Shown here piece after piece: positions 8,553 through 17,202 of a stretch of 53,949 nucleotides of DNA. The translations under genes were made by a program, and so were the position numbers. The notes below the pieces were generated by a model. That model was given only the letters and a program-made list of their open reading frames with translations, did no database searches and had not been told where the DNA came from. The first letter of the stretch is position 1. Each line of letters opens with the position of its first letter. Source of the DNA: an uncultured Bacteroidales bacterium (GTDB lineage: Bacteria > Bacteroidota > Bacteroidia > Bacteroidales > Bacteroidaceae); assembly GCA_902801475.1 (NCBI GenBank), contig CADCIO010000013.1:1-53949 (forward strand). The letters are read 5' to 3'.

Positions 8553-9977
8553 ATGGCTCGTAATAAAAAGAAACAGCTTCCGTTGATCGAGAATGTTACC
8601 ATCACGGCATGTGCAGCTGAGGGCAAGGCTTTGGCTCGTGTGGAAGACAAGGTGGTGTTCGTTCCTTTTGTGGTACCAGGAGACGTGGTGGATCTGCAAG
8701 TGAAGAAAAAGAAAAGTTCGTATATGGAGGCTATTGCTGTCAACATTCATCAGAAATCGTCGCTTCGTACAGAACCCCGTTGCCGTCATTATGGTGTTTG
8801 TGGAGGATGCAAGTGGCAATGCCTTCAATATGAAGAACAACTGCGTGCCAAGCAGCAGCAAATATTTGATAACTTGACACGCATCGGAAAGATTGAATTG
8901 CCTGAATTCATGCCGATTCTTGGCAGTAAGAACATCTATGGGTACCGCAACAAATTGGAATTCGGTTTTTCCAATAAACGTTGGCTCACGGAAGAGGAGG
9001 TGAAGCAGGATGTTCGCTATGACGTGATGGATGCTGTGGGTTTTCATATTACAGGTGCATTCGATAAGATTCTCGACATCACAGAGTGTCATTTGATGGA
9101 CGATATCAATAATCAGATACGTAATGACATTCGCCAATATGCCCTTCAAAATGGACTTGAATTTTATGATCTTCGACAGAATAGAGGACTGCTCCGTTCG
9201 CTGATGATTCGTACCTCCAATACGGGTGAGCTGATGTTCCTTGTTCAGTTCAGAATTGAGACGCCAGAAGAACAGCAGCAAGCAGATGATTTGATGAAAC
9301 ATCTCAGTGAAAGTTTTCCTCAAATCACATCACTCCTATATGTTGATAATCATAAAGCTAACGATACATTTGCTGACCAAGAGATTCATGTGGTGAAGGG
9401 GAAGGATTATATCTATGAGAAGATGGAAGATTTGTACTTTAAAGTAGGGCCAAAATCCTTCTATCAGACGAACACGGAACAGGCTTATGAACTCTATAAA
9501 GTGGCACGTGATTTTGCGGGGTTGACAGGCAATGAATTGGTCTATGATTTATATACAGGTACCGGTACAATTGCCAATTTTGTGGCACGTCAGGCTCGTC
9601 AAGTAATCGGCATTGAATATGTACCTGAAGCGATAGAAGATGCCAAGGTCAATTCCGACATCAATGGCATCACCAACACCCTTTTCTATGCGGGTGATAT
9701 GAAGGATATCCTGAACAAGGAGTTCATTGAGGCGCATGGTCGTCCAGATGTCATCATTACAGACCCTCCTCGTGCCGGTATGCATCAGGATGTCATTGAC
9801 ACCATCCTCTTCGCAGCTCCTCGTCGGATCGTTTATGTCAGTTGCAATCCTGCCACGCAAGCTCGTGACCTTCAGTTGCTGGATGTTGACTATAAAGTAA
9901 TGAAAGTGCAACCTGTTGATATGTTCCCTCATACGCAACACGTTGAAAATGTCGTATTATTGGAAAGAAGAAAATGA
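8553..9977 (+). CDS. rlmD: 23S rRNA (uracil-C5)-methyltransferase, RlmD/TrmA family
   Basis: 474 residues. It has an N-terminal TRAM domain (about 8-68), a cysteine cluster for a 4Fe-4S centre (C77, C83, C86, with C179 as likely fourth ligand), a SAM-binding fold with LYTGTGTIANFVA, and the nucleophile motif VSCNPAT (C431), with the general-base Glu in HVENVVLLER. These define a class-I SAM RNA m5U methyltransferase; E. coli RlmD modifies U1939 of 23S rRNA. Bacteroidetes can carry more than one paralogue, so the exact uridine is not certain. The next gene overlaps by 4 nt (ATGA), so the two modification enzymes are coupled. Confidence 0.88.
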   Translation: MARNKKKQLPLIENVTITACAAEGKALARVEDKVVFVPFVVPGDVVDLQVKKKKSSYMEAIAVNIHQKSSLRTEPRCRHYGVCGGCKWQCLQYEEQLRAKQQQIFDNLTRIGKIELPEFMPILGSKNIYGYRNKLEFGFSNKRWLTEEEVKQDVRYDVMDAVGFHITGAFDKILDITECHLMDDINNQIRNDIRQYALQNGLEFYDLRQNRGLLRSLMIRTSNTGELMFLVQFRIETPEEQQQADDLMKHLSESFPQITSLLYVDNHKANDTFADQEIHVVKGKDYIYEKMEDLYFKVGPKSFYQTNTEQAYELYKVARDFAGLTGNELVYDLYTGTGTIANFVARQARQVIGIEYVPEAIEDAKVNSDINGITNTLFYAGDMKDILNKEFIEAHGRPDVIITDPPRAGMHQDVIDTILFAAPRRIVYVSCNPATQARDLQLLDVDYKVMKVQPVDMFPHTQHVENVVLLERRK

Positions 9978-10894
9978 GTACTTATTCAGATTATAAAGCA
10001 GCCAACCATTACACCACCTACACGGTCAAGGAACCTGCAGAATTGATGCAGTTCTTGATGAACACGATTTCTGGCATTTCGCGTACAAAAGCAAAGGAAT
10101 ATTTGAGTCAACGGATGGTGTATGTCAATAAAGAAATCATCACGCAGTATAACTATCTTCTCCAACCTGGACAAATCGTGCAGGTGGCAAAGAATCGTCA
10201 TAAGCATGCGTTCTCCAATCCTTGGGTGCGCATCATCTATGAAGATGCCTTTTTGCTTGTTGTGGAGAAGAAGGAGGGAATTCTTACCAACGCGATGCCT
10301 GGTGACCGCCATGAAAATGTGAAGGCGATACTGGATGAATACGTGAAGCGTCAGAGCCGCGCATTCTCTGTCCATACTGTTCACCGTCTTGACCGAGGCA
10401 CGTCAGGAATTCTCCTCTTTGCCAAACGTCGTGACATTCAGAAAATCTTTACTGACAATTGGCAGGACATTGTGACTGACCGCCGATATGTTGCTGTTGT
10501 GCAGGGAGAAATGGAAAAAGACAAGGGTACTGTTACTTCATGGATTAGTGATAACCGCATGTTCATTTCCTATTCTACCCCTTACGACAATGGTGGCAAA
10601 CAGGCTGTTACTCATTATCGCACTTTGCAGCGTAAAAATGGATATTCTCTCGTTGAATTCAAACTTGAGACAGGACGCAAGAATCAAATACGTGTCCATA
10701 TGCATGATCTGAATCATCCCATTGTGGGCGACCACAAATATGGCAGTACCGTTGAGGCTTATGGTGACCGCAGTAATCCTGCTGGTCGCTTTTGCCTTCA
10801 TGCTTATCGCCTGGCTTTCCACCATCCCATCACGGGTGAAATGCTCAACTTCGAGACACCCTTTCCCTCTGCATTTACACGTCTTTTGGCCTAA
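9974..10894 (+). CDS. RluA/RluD family pseudouridine synthase
   Basis: 306 residues. An S4 RNA-binding domain (about 18-72, with SRTKAKEYLSQRMVYVN) is followed by the pseudouridine synthase domain. The catalytic-Asp motif HRLDRGTSG places the nucleophile at D140, and KNQIRVHMHDLNHPIVGDHK is the downstream family motif. It isomerises uridine to pseudouridine in rRNA or tRNA. The target position (RluC-, RluD- or TruC-like) cannot be assigned. It is translationally coupled to rlmD by a 4-nt overlap, which suggests coordinated ribosomal RNA modification. Confidence 0.85.
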   Translation: MSTYSDYKAANHYTTYTVKEPAELMQFLMNTISGISRTKAKEYLSQRMVYVNKEIITQYNYLLQPGQIVQVAKNRHKHAFSNPWVRIIYEDAFLLVVEKKEGILTNAMPGDRHENVKAILDEYVKRQSRAFSVHTVHRLDRGTSGILLFAKRRDIQKIFTDNWQDIVTDRRYVAVVQGEMEKDKGTVTSWISDNRMFISYSTPYDNGGKQAVTHYRTLQRKNGYSLVEFKLETGRKNQIRVHMHDLNHPIVGDHKYGSTVEAYGDRSNPAGRFCLHAYRLAFHHPITGEMLNFETPFPSAFTRLLA

Positions 10895-10974
10895 AAGGTG
10901 TGTCATGACGACTACCTTTGTGGATGATGAAATGTGCAAAAACAAGGATGGAGTGTAATAAATTATGTGAAAGT

Positions 10975-11008
10975 TTTGAATTATTCAGGAAAAATCCCTA
11001 TATTTGCA
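10975..11008 (+). promoter_or_regulatory. Promoter for rpoD
   Basis: TTTG at 10975-10978, then 21 bp, then TATATTTGC at 11000-11008: a full Bacteroidetes -33/-7 pair. The transcript would start near 11013 and have a leader of only about 15 nt before the ATG at 11029. Confidence 0.75.
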
Positions 11009-11028
11009 CGCTTTTTTACGCGTAAAGT

Positions 11029-11898
11029 ATGAGACAATTAAAAATTACCAAGTCAATCACGAACCGTGAGAGTGCTTCGTTGGATAAGTACTTGCAAGAA
11101 ATTGGTCGTGAGGAGTTAATCACTGTTGAGGAAGAAGTAGAATTGGCTGCGAAGATTCGCAAAGGCGGTATCGAAGGCAGAAAAGCCTTGGAGAAACTGA
11201 CAAGAGCGAACCTTCGTTTCGTCGTTTCTGTGGCAAAGCAGTATCAGAATCAGGGTTTGAGTTTGCCTGACCTGATTAATGAGGGCAATCTGGGTCTGAT
11301 CAAGGCTGCAGAGAAATTTGACGAAACACGTGGTTTCAAATTCATTTCTTATGCTGTATGGTGGATTCGTCAATCGATTCTGCAAGCATTGGCTGAGCAG
11401 AGCCGTATCGTACGTTTGCCATTGAACCAAGTGGGTTCACTCAACAAGATTGGCAAGGCTTTCTCTAAGTTTGAACAGGAGAATGAACGTCGTCCTTCAC
11501 CTGAGGAATTGGCAGCCCAACTCGACTTGCCTGTGGACAAGGTGGCTGACACGATGAAGGTGAGTGGTCGCCATATCAGTGTGGATGCTCCATTCGTAGA
11601 GGGCGAGGACAATAGCTTGCTGGATATTCTTTCAAATCCAGACTCTCCATCAGCTGACCGCACACTGGTGACGGAATCTTTGCAAAAGGAAATAGAACGT
11701 GCTCTTGATACGTTGACAACTCGTGAAAAGGAAATCATCAAGATGTTCTTCGGATTAGGTGAACCAGAGAAGACCTTGGAAGAGATTGGTGACCGTTTCA
11801 ATCTGACACGTGAACGTGTACGTCAAATTAAGGAAAAGGCCATTCGTCGTCTCCGTTCACAGTCGAAGAGCCGTTTGTTGAAGACATATTTAGGATAA
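11029..11898 (+). CDS. rpoD: Primary sigma factor RpoD (SigA, Bacteroidetes short form)
   Basis: 289 residues, about half the length of E. coli RpoD. Bacteroidetes primary sigma factors lack region 1.1 and the large non-conserved insert. Regions 1.2 ([16 protein letters not shown]), 2 ([19 protein letters not shown] and [14 protein letters not shown]), 3 and 4 ([20 protein letters not shown], then [18 protein letters not shown]) are all intact. It recruits RNA polymerase to the TTTG/TAnnTTTG promoters found across this window. It is the first gene of a plus-strand run reaching 18690 with gaps of 3-33 bp, so housekeeping sigma expression and the downstream protease/kinase/RRE block may be linked. 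Confidence 0.95.
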   Translation: MRQLKITKSITNRESASLDKYLQEIGREELITVEEEVELAAKIRKGGIEGRKALEKLTRANLRFVVSVAKQYQNQGLSLPDLINEGNLGLIKAAEKFDETRGFKFISYAVWWIRQSILQALAEQSRIVRLPLNQVGSLNKIGKAFSKFEQENERRPSPEELAAQLDLPVDKVADTMKVSGRHISVDAPFVEGEDNSLLDILSNPDSPSADRTLVTESLQKEIERALDTLTTREKEIIKMFFGLGEPEKTLEEIGDRFNLTRERVRQIKEKAIRRLRSQSKSRLLKTYLG

Positions 11899-11903
11899 TC
11901 AGC

Positions 11904-12332
11904 ATGAGGAGATTTGTATGGGTGGCAGTGATGCTGGTTGTAACACTGCTGGCAGTGGCGAAACAGAAACCGACGCAATATGGCAGAGGTAGTGGAAAAG
12001 TGTATCTGTTTGGAGTGAGTCAGCAGCTGACCGATTCAGTCGTCTATCTCACCTTCATCAATGAAGTTGACAGCTTCGATTTGGCGAAGAAGACAAAGTT
12101 CTTGCCGTTCCGCTCAGAGTTCAGCTTGCAGTTGAAGGAATATATGGAGGGGACGCTGCATAAAGACCACCAAACCACCGTTGTGTTTTATTCGGCCAGT
12201 CGAAAGAAACTCTCGAAAAAGTATTACAAAATAAAGAAGCGCTATCTCGACAATCCTTATACGAAGATTGTACCGATAGATGGTTTCAAGTTTAGGCATC
12301 CATTGGAATCTTTTGTCAATGAAAAAGAATAG
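11904..12332 (+). CDS. Exported protein of unknown function
   Basis: 142 residues, not recognised. The N-terminus (RFVWVAVMLVVTLLAVA) is a signal peptide or membrane anchor. The rest is basic and beta/alpha mixed, with YLFGVSQQLTDSVVYLTF and a lysine-rich stretch KKLSKKYYKIKKRYL. It starts 5 bp after the rpoD stop and its 3' end overlaps the next gene by 14 nt, which implies translational coupling. It could be a small periplasmic protein serving the downstream protease, but nothing in the sequence shows this. Confidence 0.65.
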   Translation: MRRFVWVAVMLVVTLLAVAKQKPTQYGRGSGKVYLFGVSQQLTDSVVYLTFINEVDSFDLAKKTKFLPFRSEFSLQLKEYMEGTLHKDHQTTVVFYSASRKKLSKKYYKIKKRYLDNPYTKIVPIDGFKFRHPLESFVNEKE

Positions 12333-13569
12333 CCTATTTAACAGAGTGTATGGTACAGTTGCAACAATGTTCTTTTTCATTGTTGCAACTTGTTCATTTT
12401 CTGCATGCTCTAAAGATGATGAAACTCCGCCTATCGTGTCTCCTTATGTGGAGAGTCGTACGGTGATGGTGTATATGGTAGCGGAAAATTCATTGAACAA
12501 GAATGTGTGGGCTGACGTACAGGAAATGTTGGTGGGCATGAATAATGACACGTTGAGTGCCAATGACCGTCTTGTCATTTATTTGGATGATGTGAAGTTA
12601 CCTCGCATATATGTGGTGGATAAGACAACGAAAATAACTCAATTTTCAGAACTGGTGCCTGTCATGACGTATGAGAATGACGTGAATTCATCTTCTGCAG
12701 AGCAATTGGGCACGTTCATCGATTATGTGAAAAGCAATTATCCAGCGGAGAGTTATGGATTAGTGATGTGGTCTCATGCATCGGGCTGGACACCCTCCAA
12801 TTTCAGTGGGGACATGTACAGCGAAACTCCAACGAAACGGAAGTCATTTGGAGTTGACAATGGAAAGAACACAACTAATAACAATGGAAATCAAATGAAC
12901 ATTGATGATATGGCAAGCGTCTTGCAAGGAAATGCATTTGATTTCATCTTCTTCGATGCTTGTGTTATGCAGACAATTGAAGTGGCGTATGAATTACGTG
13001 ACGCAGCTAAGTGGCTGATTGCATCACCTGCCGAGATCCCTGCATCAGGAGCTAACTATGAGACCATGACGAGAGCGATGTTCCTCAAAGATGATTACGT
13101 GAATCAGATGTTGACGGTGTACAAGCAAGAATACAGCAATGCGTATGGAATTGTCGTTTCTGCTGTGAATACAGAAGCATTGGATGATTATGCTGCCTAT
13201 ATGAAATCCGTTGTGGCAGCTCATCGTTCGGAAATGCTGAATTTAAACATCTCGTCCATGCTGAATTATATACGCTATGGTTCATGGACTACCACATCTC
13301 CTGATTTCCTGGACATGCAGGGTATTATGTTGAAAGTGCTTGATGACGAAGAATATGCTCAATGGAAAGGGAATACGGACAAGTTGATCACTTGTGTGCA
13401 TACTGGACGTTGGTATAGTGGGTATCCCAAATCAATAATTGCGATTGATGATGCTCAGTGCTGTGGTATGGCCATGTTCATTCCGTTTGAGAAATATACT
13501 TACAGTTATGAGTCTTTCAATGAAAAGTATTTGAAAACATCCTGGGCGAAAGCTGTGTGGATAGAATAA
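12319..13569 (+). CDS. Clostripain-related (peptidase C11) lipoprotein
   Basis: 416 residues from the ATG at 12319, chosen because it gives a lipoprotein signal (hydrophobic stretch then SFSAC, lipid-modified Cys30). An upstream in-frame ATG at 12280 would add non-signal residues. The C11 caspase-like fold shows RTVMVYMVAENSLN (48-61), the His motif YGLVMWSHASGW (His153) and the Cys motif FDACVMQTIEVAYEL (Cys215). These peptidases cleave after Arg or Lys and are usually self-activated; in Bacteroides one activates a secreted toxin. Likely at the outer membrane or periplasm. It overlaps the preceding gene and is 9 bp from the kinase-like gene, so it may process the product of the following block. 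Confidence 0.85.
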   Translation: MKKNSLFNRVYGTVATMFFFIVATCSFSACSKDDETPPIVSPYVESRTVMVYMVAENSLNKNVWADVQEMLVGMNNDTLSANDRLVIYLDDVKLPRIYVVDKTTKITQFSELVPVMTYENDVNSSSAEQLGTFIDYVKSNYPAESYGLVMWSHASGWTPSNFSGDMYSETPTKRKSFGVDNGKNTTNNNGNQMNIDDMASVLQGNAFDFIFFDACVMQTIEVAYELRDAAKWLIASPAEIPASGANYETMTRAMFLKDDYVNQMLTVYKQEYSNAYGIVVSAVNTEALDDYAAYMKSVVAAHRSEMLNLNISSMLNYIRYGSWTTTSPDFLDMQGIMLKVLDDEEYAQWKGNTDKLITCVHTGRWYSGYPKSIIAIDDAQCCGMAMFIPFEKYTYSYESFNEKYLKTSWAKAVWIE

Positions 13570-13578
13570 TGATATAGA

Positions 13579-14472
13579 ATGATGAATCGTATGTATTATA
13601 GAGTGGGACGTCACAACTATTGTGTGAATTTCTGTGACGAGAAGAATACAACGGCATTATTGCCGTCAAGTGAGCCTTTCCGATTAGCAGAGGTTCCCGA
13701 GGGCGAGCCATTGCTGTTTGAATTGAATGTGGATAATGCTTGGCGTCCTTCACAAAATGGGAAGGAAATTGGGCAGTTTGACTGCGGAGGAAATAATCAT
13801 GGTGTCTATCTGTTGGATGATGGAGGATATCAGATCATCGTGAGTGATATTCGTGGTAGGGAATGTTGTCTGATGCAGGCAACGGCTGATTTCTCGTTGG
13901 CAACGGTGTGTTTGAATGGTAATGAGTTGATGCGCAGCTTCGGACTAAATAATGCCCTGATGATGATGTATGCTTTTGCGGGTGCTGATAAGATGACAGC
14001 GTTGATGCACGCTTCAGTCATACGTAAAGATGGGCGTGGCTATTTGTGCCTTGGTGTGAGTGGTACAGGAAAGAGTACCCATACACAGAACTGGCTCAAA
14101 TATATACCAGACACAGATTTGATGAATGATGACAATCCCGTGGTACGTGTGTGCGACGATGGTGTGGCGCGTGTGTTTGGCTCACCTTGGAGTGGTAAGA
14201 CACCTTGTTACCGCAATGTGGAAGCACCCATAGGAGGATTTCTGCAACTGAAACAAGCTCCATACAACAAGATACGTCGTATGAGTGCGATTGAAGGTTA
14301 TGCCTCCCTGCTCCCATCTTGTTCTGTGATGAAATGGGATCGTCGTGATTATGTGGGTACGAGTGACACGGTGTCGAAACTTTTGGAATTGGTGCCAGTG
14401 TTCTTCTTGGAAAATTTGCCTAATGAGGAAGCTGTGCGGATGAGTTATGGAGCAATGTCAGGAAAAGAGTAG
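13579..14472 (+). CDS. HPr-kinase-like P-loop protein of an RRE/peptidase cassette
   Basis: 297 residues. The N-terminal half (1-140) is unrecognised; the C-terminal half has a P-loop GVSGTGKST (159-167), LMNDDNPVV (181-189, Walker-B/acidic position) and GSPWSGK (201-207). This order matches the C-terminal kinase domain of HPr kinase/phosphorylase and of the HPrK-like enzymes found in lasso-peptide and other peptide-modification clusters. It probably phosphorylates Ser/Thr on a protein or peptide. It is followed 3 bp later by an S24/S26-like peptidase and then by a PqqD protein. A true HPr kinase is unlikely, because the N-terminal domain differs and no phosphotransferase genes are near. Confidence 0.7.
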   Translation: MMNRMYYRVGRHNYCVNFCDEKNTTALLPSSEPFRLAEVPEGEPLLFELNVDNAWRPSQNGKEIGQFDCGGNNHGVYLLDDGGYQIIVSDIRGRECCLMQATADFSLATVCLNGNELMRSFGLNNALMMMYAFAGADKMTALMHASVIRKDGRGYLCLGVSGTGKSTHTQNWLKYIPDTDLMNDDNPVVRVCDDGVARVFGSPWSGKTPCYRNVEAPIGGFLQLKQAPYNKIRRMSAIEGYASLLPSCSVMKWDRRDYVGTSDTVSKLLELVPVFFLENLPNEEAVRMSYGAMSGKE

Positions 14473-14475
14473 GGA

Positions 14476-14964
14476 ATGATGCAGAAGTTGTCAGTAGAAA
14501 ACAGCATATTCTTGCCTCAGGTGGTGCAACTGATTCAGGAGGGTCACAAGGCAACGATTATCGCACGGGGCAACAGTATGCGCCCATTCATTGAGGATGG
14601 TAGAGACAAACTGGTGTTCGGCAAAGTTGACAACCTGAAGGTGGGTGATGTTATTTTGGCAGAGGTGGAGGAAGGTCATTTCGTGTGTCATCGCATCGAA
14701 GCGATTAACGATGGCATAGTGACCATGCGAGGTGATGGAAATGTGGAGGGAACAGAGATTTTTCCTGTAGCAAATGTGCGTGCAAAACTGCTGCAAGTGG
14801 TGCGAAAAGGGAGAACCTATACCTTGGACAATTCCAGTGCATGGAAATGCTATTCTCTGGTGTGGCCGAAACTGCTCCCAATGAGGAGATATCTCTTGGC
14901 TTTGTATCGCTTGCTGTGGTTGCACCAATGGCCTCAAAGATGGACAAAACAACATGGCATTTGA
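14476..14964 (+). CDS. S24/S26 family peptidase (signal-peptidase/LexA fold)
   Basis: 162 residues. The nucleophile box is RGNSMRPFIEDGRD (Ser34), followed by LKVGDVILAEV and VCHRIEAI (His72), then MRGDGN (84-89). The Ser-His arrangement is like SipW or archaeal signal peptidases rather than the Ser-Lys dyad. There is no N-terminal membrane segment; the C-terminus (about 130-155) is hydrophobic and Trp/Leu-rich and might be an anchor. Such proteins occur with PqqD and HPrK-like genes in Bacteroidetes and Firmicutes peptide-modification loci and may cleave a leader. The substrate is unknown. A housekeeping signal peptidase I is ruled out by size and layout. Confidence 0.72.
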   Translation: MMQKLSVENSIFLPQVVQLIQEGHKATIIARGNSMRPFIEDGRDKLVFGKVDNLKVGDVILAEVEEGHFVCHRIEAINDGIVTMRGDGNVEGTEIFPVANVRAKLLQVVRKGRTYTLDNSSAWKCYSLVWPKLLPMRRYLLALYRLLWLHQWPQRWTKQHGI

Positions 14965-14993
14965 TTATTTACATTAAAATTAAGACATATAAT

Positions 14994-15260
14994 ATGAAGA
15001 TAAAGAATGGTTTTGAATTGCGTAATGTGTGTGGCGAGAACGTTATCATAGCGCATGGAGTTGAGAACATAGACTTTACAAAAGTCATCACGCTGAATGA
15101 ATCGGCTGCCCTTATCTGGAGACAAGTGGAGGGAAAGGATTTCACGGAGCAGGATATGACCAAGATTCTTCTTGATGAATATGAAGTGGAGGAGTCTCAG
15201 GCACAGGCTGATGTGAAGCAACTGCTTTCCTCATGGGTGAAAGCCGGATTGGTGGAATAA
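14994..15260 (+). CDS. PqqD family protein (RiPP recognition element)
   Basis: 88 residues from the ATG at 14994, which starts the conserved domain; upstream in-frame sequence is the shifted end of the previous gene. The pattern VITLNESAALIWRQVEG (residues 31-47) and the C-terminal helical part with a final GLVE are the PqqD winged-helix signature. PqqD-type domains bind leader peptides and present them to modifying enzymes. Here the partners on the same transcript would be the HPrK-like protein and the S24/S26 peptidase. No radical-SAM, lanthionine or lasso-cyclase gene, and no obvious precursor peptide, is next to it. Confidence 0.8.
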   Translation: MKIKNGFELRNVCGENVIIAHGVENIDFTKVITLNESAALIWRQVEGKDFTEQDMTKILLDEYEVEESQAQADVKQLLSSWVKAGLVE

Positions 15261-15269
15261 TCACAGACT

Positions 15270-15935
15270 ATGGCTAAGGTACAGATAGAAGCATCGTGGC
15301 TTGAAAAACTCCAACCAGAGTTCGACAAACCCTATTTTGAACAACTGATTCGGTTTGTAAAGACTGAGTATGCACAGGGAACTTGCTATCCCCCTGGCGC
15401 ACTCATTTTCAATGCTTTTAATCTCTGTCCTCTGCCCAAAGTGAAGGTGGTGCTCATCGGACAAGACCCTTATCACGAGCCACAACAAGCGCATGGCTTG
15501 TGTTTTTCGGTCAACGATGGCGTGCCATTTCCTCCTTCGCTGCGCAATATTTTCCAGGAGATTCAGACGGACCTTGGCAAACCTGTTCCACAATCGGGCA
15601 ATCTGACCCGATGGGCAGAGCAGGGCGTCTTGCTCTTGAATGCTACGCTGACCGTTCGTGCTCATATGGCAGCCAGTCATCAAAAACGTGGTTGGGAAGA
15701 GTTTACGGATGCCGTCATCCGTCTGGTCAGTACTGAACGTGAACATGTTGTATTCATCCTTTGGGGCAGTTATGCACAGAGCAAGGCAGTACTGATAGAT
15801 GCTTCCAAACATTGCATTCTGCGTTCTGCCCACCCCTCGCCATTATCAGCCTATCGTGGCTTCTTTGGCAATCACCATTTCAGTATTTGCAATCAATATT
15901 TGCAGCAACATAAAATAGAACCTATTAATTGGTAA
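15270..15935 (+). CDS. ung: Uracil-DNA glycosylase (family 1)
   Basis: 221 residues, normal for Ung. It contains the water-activating motif GQDPYH (64-69, catalytic D66), a uracil-binding Phe in AHGLCFSV, the LLLNATLTV stretch and the DNA-intercalation loop [13 protein letters not shown]. It removes uracil from DNA to start base-excision repair. It sits 9 bp after the pqqD-like gene and 4 bp before the phospholipase-D gene, within the rpoD-headed run; there is no functional tie to those neighbours beyond cotranscription. Confidence 0.95.
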   Translation: MAKVQIEASWLEKLQPEFDKPYFEQLIRFVKTEYAQGTCYPPGALIFNAFNLCPLPKVKVVLIGQDPYHEPQQAHGLCFSVNDGVPFPPSLRNIFQEIQTDLGKPVPQSGNLTRWAEQGVLLLNATLTVRAHMAASHQKRGWEEFTDAVIRLVSTEREHVVFILWGSYAQSKAVLIDASKHCILRSAHPSPLSAYRGFFGNHHFSICNQYLQQHKIEPINW

Positions 15936-15939
15936 GAAA

Positions 15940-17169
15940 GTGAGAAGAGTTATTCTTATAATTATATTGGTATTCTGCATCCCGTTGGTGATGGCCGTGA
16001 GTGCGCAGACTGCTGATTCCCTGATGGCTGCTCATCTGCGGTCGAAGGGTGTGAAACTCTATGATGGCAATTCCGTGCAGTTGTTGAAGACGGGTCATGA
16101 CAAATTTGAGGACATGTTTGAGGCTGTGCGCAATGCCAAGTCGTTCATTCACCTTGAATACTTCAATTTCCGTAACGACTCTATAGCGGGACTTCTGTTC
16201 CATATCTTGGCACAGAAAGCAGCTGAAGGGGTGGAAGTGCGTGCGCTTTATGATGCATTTGGCAATTCCTCCAACAATCAGCCCATCAAAGCTCAAATGC
16301 ACGATTCCATCAATGCCCTGGGCATCAAGTTGGTGAAGTTCGATCCGATCCGTTTCCCGTGGGTCAACCACATCATTCCACGCGACCACCGCAAGATTGT
16401 GGTCATCGATGGCAAGATTGCCTACACAGGGGGTATGAATGTGGCAGACTATTACATTGAAGGCATCCCTGAAATTGGCGATTGGCACGACATGCATATG
16501 CACATCGAAGGACCTGTGGTGAACGAGTTGCACGAGATTTTCTGTCGGATGTGGTACAAGGCAACCAAAGAGTATATTGCAGGCGAAAAGTATTTTCCTG
16601 CCAAGATTACTAGCAATGACAATCAGCGTCTTGCCATCATTGATCGTCATCCTCTCCGTAGCGCAGATGCCATTCGTGACCTCTTTGCCGAGATGCTCAA
16701 CACGGCACAGCATAAAGTGCTCCTCATCAATCCGTATTTTGTGCCCACTCATCGGGTGCGGAAGGCTTTGAAGCGTGCCATCGATCGTGGTGTTGATGTG
16801 CAGATACTTCTTTCTGCCAAGAGTGATATTCCTCTGACTCCAGAGGCTTCTCATTATGTAGGTAACAACCTCGCCAAAAGAGGGGCTAAGGTGTATCTAT
16901 TTCATGGCGGATTCCATCATACGAAAATCATGATGATTGACGACCTCTATTGTACTGTTGGCTCCAGCAACATGGATGCTCGTTCTTTGCGTTGCGATTA
17001 TGAGGTCAATACCGTCATATTCAATAAAAAGACCACCCAAGAACTGACAGACCTCTTCAACGAGCAACTGAAGTCATCCACTCCGATGCAGAAGGGTTAT
17101 TGGGGCACTCGCTCCACTGGCAAGAAGTTCCAGGGCTGGTTCGGTAATTTGCTCACTCCATTCTTATAA
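15940..17169 (+). CDS. Phospholipase D-family protein, cardiolipin-synthase-like, with signal peptide
   Basis: 409 residues starting at a GTG 4 bp after ung; this start is preferred because it gives a complete signal peptide (RRVILIIILVFCIPLVMAVSAQ), whereas later ATGs lose it. Two HKD motifs are present: HRKIVVID (H150, K152, D157) and HTKIMMID (H327, K329, D334), the two halves of the PLD active site. Classical ClsA has two N-terminal membrane helices, but here there is a single cleavable-looking signal, so the enzyme is probably periplasmic or anchored once. Likely reaction: phosphatidyl transfer to make cardiolipin, or hydrolysis of a phosphodiester. The substrate is not certain. Confidence 0.8.
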   Translation: MRRVILIIILVFCIPLVMAVSAQTADSLMAAHLRSKGVKLYDGNSVQLLKTGHDKFEDMFEAVRNAKSFIHLEYFNFRNDSIAGLLFHILAQKAAEGVEVRALYDAFGNSSNNQPIKAQMHDSINALGIKLVKFDPIRFPWVNHIIPRDHRKIVVIDGKIAYTGGMNVADYYIEGIPEIGDWHDMHMHIEGPVVNELHEIFCRMWYKATKEYIAGEKYFPAKITSNDNQRLAIIDRHPLRSADAIRDLFAEMLNTAQHKVLLINPYFVPTHRVRKALKRAIDRGVDVQILLSAKSDIPLTPEASHYVGNNLAKRGAKVYLFHGGFHHTKIMMIDDLYCTVGSSNMDARSLRCDYEVNTVIFNKKTTQELTDLFNEQLKSSTPMQKGYWGTRSTGKKFQGWFGNLLTPFL

Positions 17170-17202
17170 CCAACCCATGTACCGGGTTATTTCTCCATTC
17201 TT

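Noticed and set aside
8502..9323. 273-codon minus-strand frame opposite rlmD
   Set aside because: Overlaps the rlmD promoter and N-terminal half. No recognisable domain.
13579..14472. True HPr kinase/phosphorylase
   Set aside because: The N-terminal domain differs and no phosphotransferase genes are near. The PqqD and peptidase context fits a peptide-modification kinase better.
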